From CALFCE01 sp964411665 (GTDB lineage: Bacteria > Pseudomonadota > Gammaproteobacteria > Granulosicoccales > Granulosicoccaceae): a DNA stretch of 64,000 nucleotides. The stretch spans positions 20,487 to 84,486 of the forward strand of contig CAYPMR010000008.1 in the NCBI GenBank assembly GCA_964411665.1, given 5' to 3'. The first letter of the stretch is position 1, and every line of letters begins with the position of its first letter. This document shows, one piece after another, positions 63,750 through 64,000 of the stretch. The translations under genes were made by a program, and so were the position numbers. A model generated the notes under the pieces. It had not been told where the DNA came from, did no database searches, and worked only from the letters and a program-made list of their open reading frames with translations.

Positions 63750-63777
63750 AGCCCTGTCAGCGGATGCTGACAGGGCT
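63750..63777 (-). terminator. Hairpin between tctC and tctB
   Basis: The 12-bp perfect arms AGCCCTGTCAGC (63750-63761) and GCTGACAGGGCT (63766-63777) flank a GGAT loop. On the minus strand the stem is followed by TTACTTATAA, too weak for complete termination. It probably lowers tctBA expression or protects the tctC message. Confidence 0.75.
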
Positions 63778-63815
63778 AAACTTTTCTTCTTGAATCCGGG
63801 AGGATCCTGAAGAAC

Positions 63816-64000
63816 TTACTCGCCAGTGATGGCTGCAGCGCCTACTTCTTCAATCAAAGCAGTATGACGTGTCAGCTGCTCAGTATGGAACGCTGCCAGA
63901 TCATCTCCTGCTGACCACTCAGTGCAGTCAAGTCCATCATCAACGCAGAACTTCTGCCACTCTTCAGACTGATACAGCTCGCTGAAAAGATTGATGTAGA
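63816..64000 (-). CDS. tctC: Tripartite tricarboxylate transporter substrate-binding protein TctC, partial C-terminus
   Basis: Read on the minus strand, the frame ends with TAA at 63816-63818. The visible last 61 residues begin YINLFSELYQSEEWQKF, continue through DDGLDCTEWSAGDDL and end with EEVGAAAITGE. The helical, W/C-containing C-terminus fits the Bug/TctC family. Position ahead of tctB and tctA in the normal C-B-A order is the main support. The start lies beyond the window. Confidence 0.82.
   Translation of the reverse strand, partial: YINLFSELYQSEEWQKFCVDDGLDCTEWSAGDDLAAFHTEQLTRHTALIEEVGAAAITGE

Noticed and set aside
1..64000. Prophage, insertion sequence, integron, tRNA or rRNA
   Set aside because: No transposase, integrase, phage structural gene, terminal inverted repeats, clover-leaf or rRNA segment was recognised on either strand.

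Overview
The window is chromosomal DNA of a free-living, aerobic, Gram-negative bacterium, most likely a marine gammaproteobacterium. I infer a Granulosicoccus- or Arenicella-like lineage from gene content only; no rRNA or other taxonomic marker is present. Supporting signs are a HexR/zwf/pgl/eda Entner-Doudoroff locus with HexR-like operators, Pseudomonas-type HemB and isocitrate lyase, a pqqABCDE operon, glcDEF, a TctCBA tripartite carboxylate importer, outer-membrane beta-barrel and lipoprotein-type signals, and DsbB. I see no prophage, insertion sequence, CRISPR array, tRNA or rRNA. It reads as housekeeping plus catabolic chromosome with short intergenic gaps.

Layout. 1-3.5 kb: a branched-chain-amino-acid-type ABC importer (binding protein, LivH, LivM; all minus), with a hairpin between the binding-protein gene and the permeases. 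3.7-7.3 kb: hemB, a UxaA/GarD-family sugar-acid dehydratase and a fumarylacetoacetase-family hydrolase. 7.4-10.6 kb: a DUF3750 protein, a LolA-like periplasmic protein and an outer-membrane beta-barrel. 10.6-16.3 kb: two divergent secreted carbohydrate-active enzymes (a DUF5060 glycosidase-like protein and a GH10 xylanase lipoprotein) that carry related Ig-like modules. 16.3-20.8 kb: TerC, a CPXCG zinc-ribbon protein, a GT14-type glycosyltransferase, DsbB, an Rmf-like small protein and YtoQ. 20.9-26.9 kb: an aldehyde:ferredoxin-oxidoreductase-family protein next to glcF-glcE-glcD. 27.2-30.4 kb: pyruvate kinase and a LysM/FecR protein. 30.6-34.7 kb: hexR, pgl, zwf and divergent eda. 34.9-42.6 kb: a JmjC/cupin-like oxygenase, two GNAT-fold proteins, a YdcF-like protein, DinB, an MFS transporter and a cysteine-desulfurase-like enzyme. 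42.7-46.4 kb: pqqABCDE including the 24-residue PqqA. 46.4-52.9 kb: a BON protein, an FMN alpha-hydroxy-acid oxidase, a Gld-type ABC exporter and a YugP metallopeptidase. 52.9-59.3 kb: a DMT exporter, a ScfR/RamB-like regulator divergent from aceA, a small aceA-linked protein and gabD. 59.3-64 kb: a Tet-like MFS pump, an NlpC/P60 peptidase and tctA-tctB-tctC (last one cut by the window edge).

How the genes fit together. Central metabolism recurs: G6P to 6-phosphogluconate (zwf, pgl), KDPG cleavage (eda), PEP to pyruvate (pyk), the glyoxylate shunt (aceA), glycolate to glyoxylate (glcDEF), hydroxyacid and semialdehyde oxidation, and importers for carboxylates and amino acids. Two matches to the HexR operator consensus, upstream of pyk and of hexR, tie the pyk and zwf-pgl-hexR loci into one predicted regulon.

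The least expected things I found are a 28-bp tandem array that copies the 3' tail of the AOR-family gene, the AOR gene sitting beside glcDEF, the shared Ig-like modules of the two glycosidases, several short tandem arrays beside gene ends or starts, and matching hairpins between the binding-protein gene and the permeases in two unrelated importers. I did not find convincing evidence of a wholly novel defence or mobile system.
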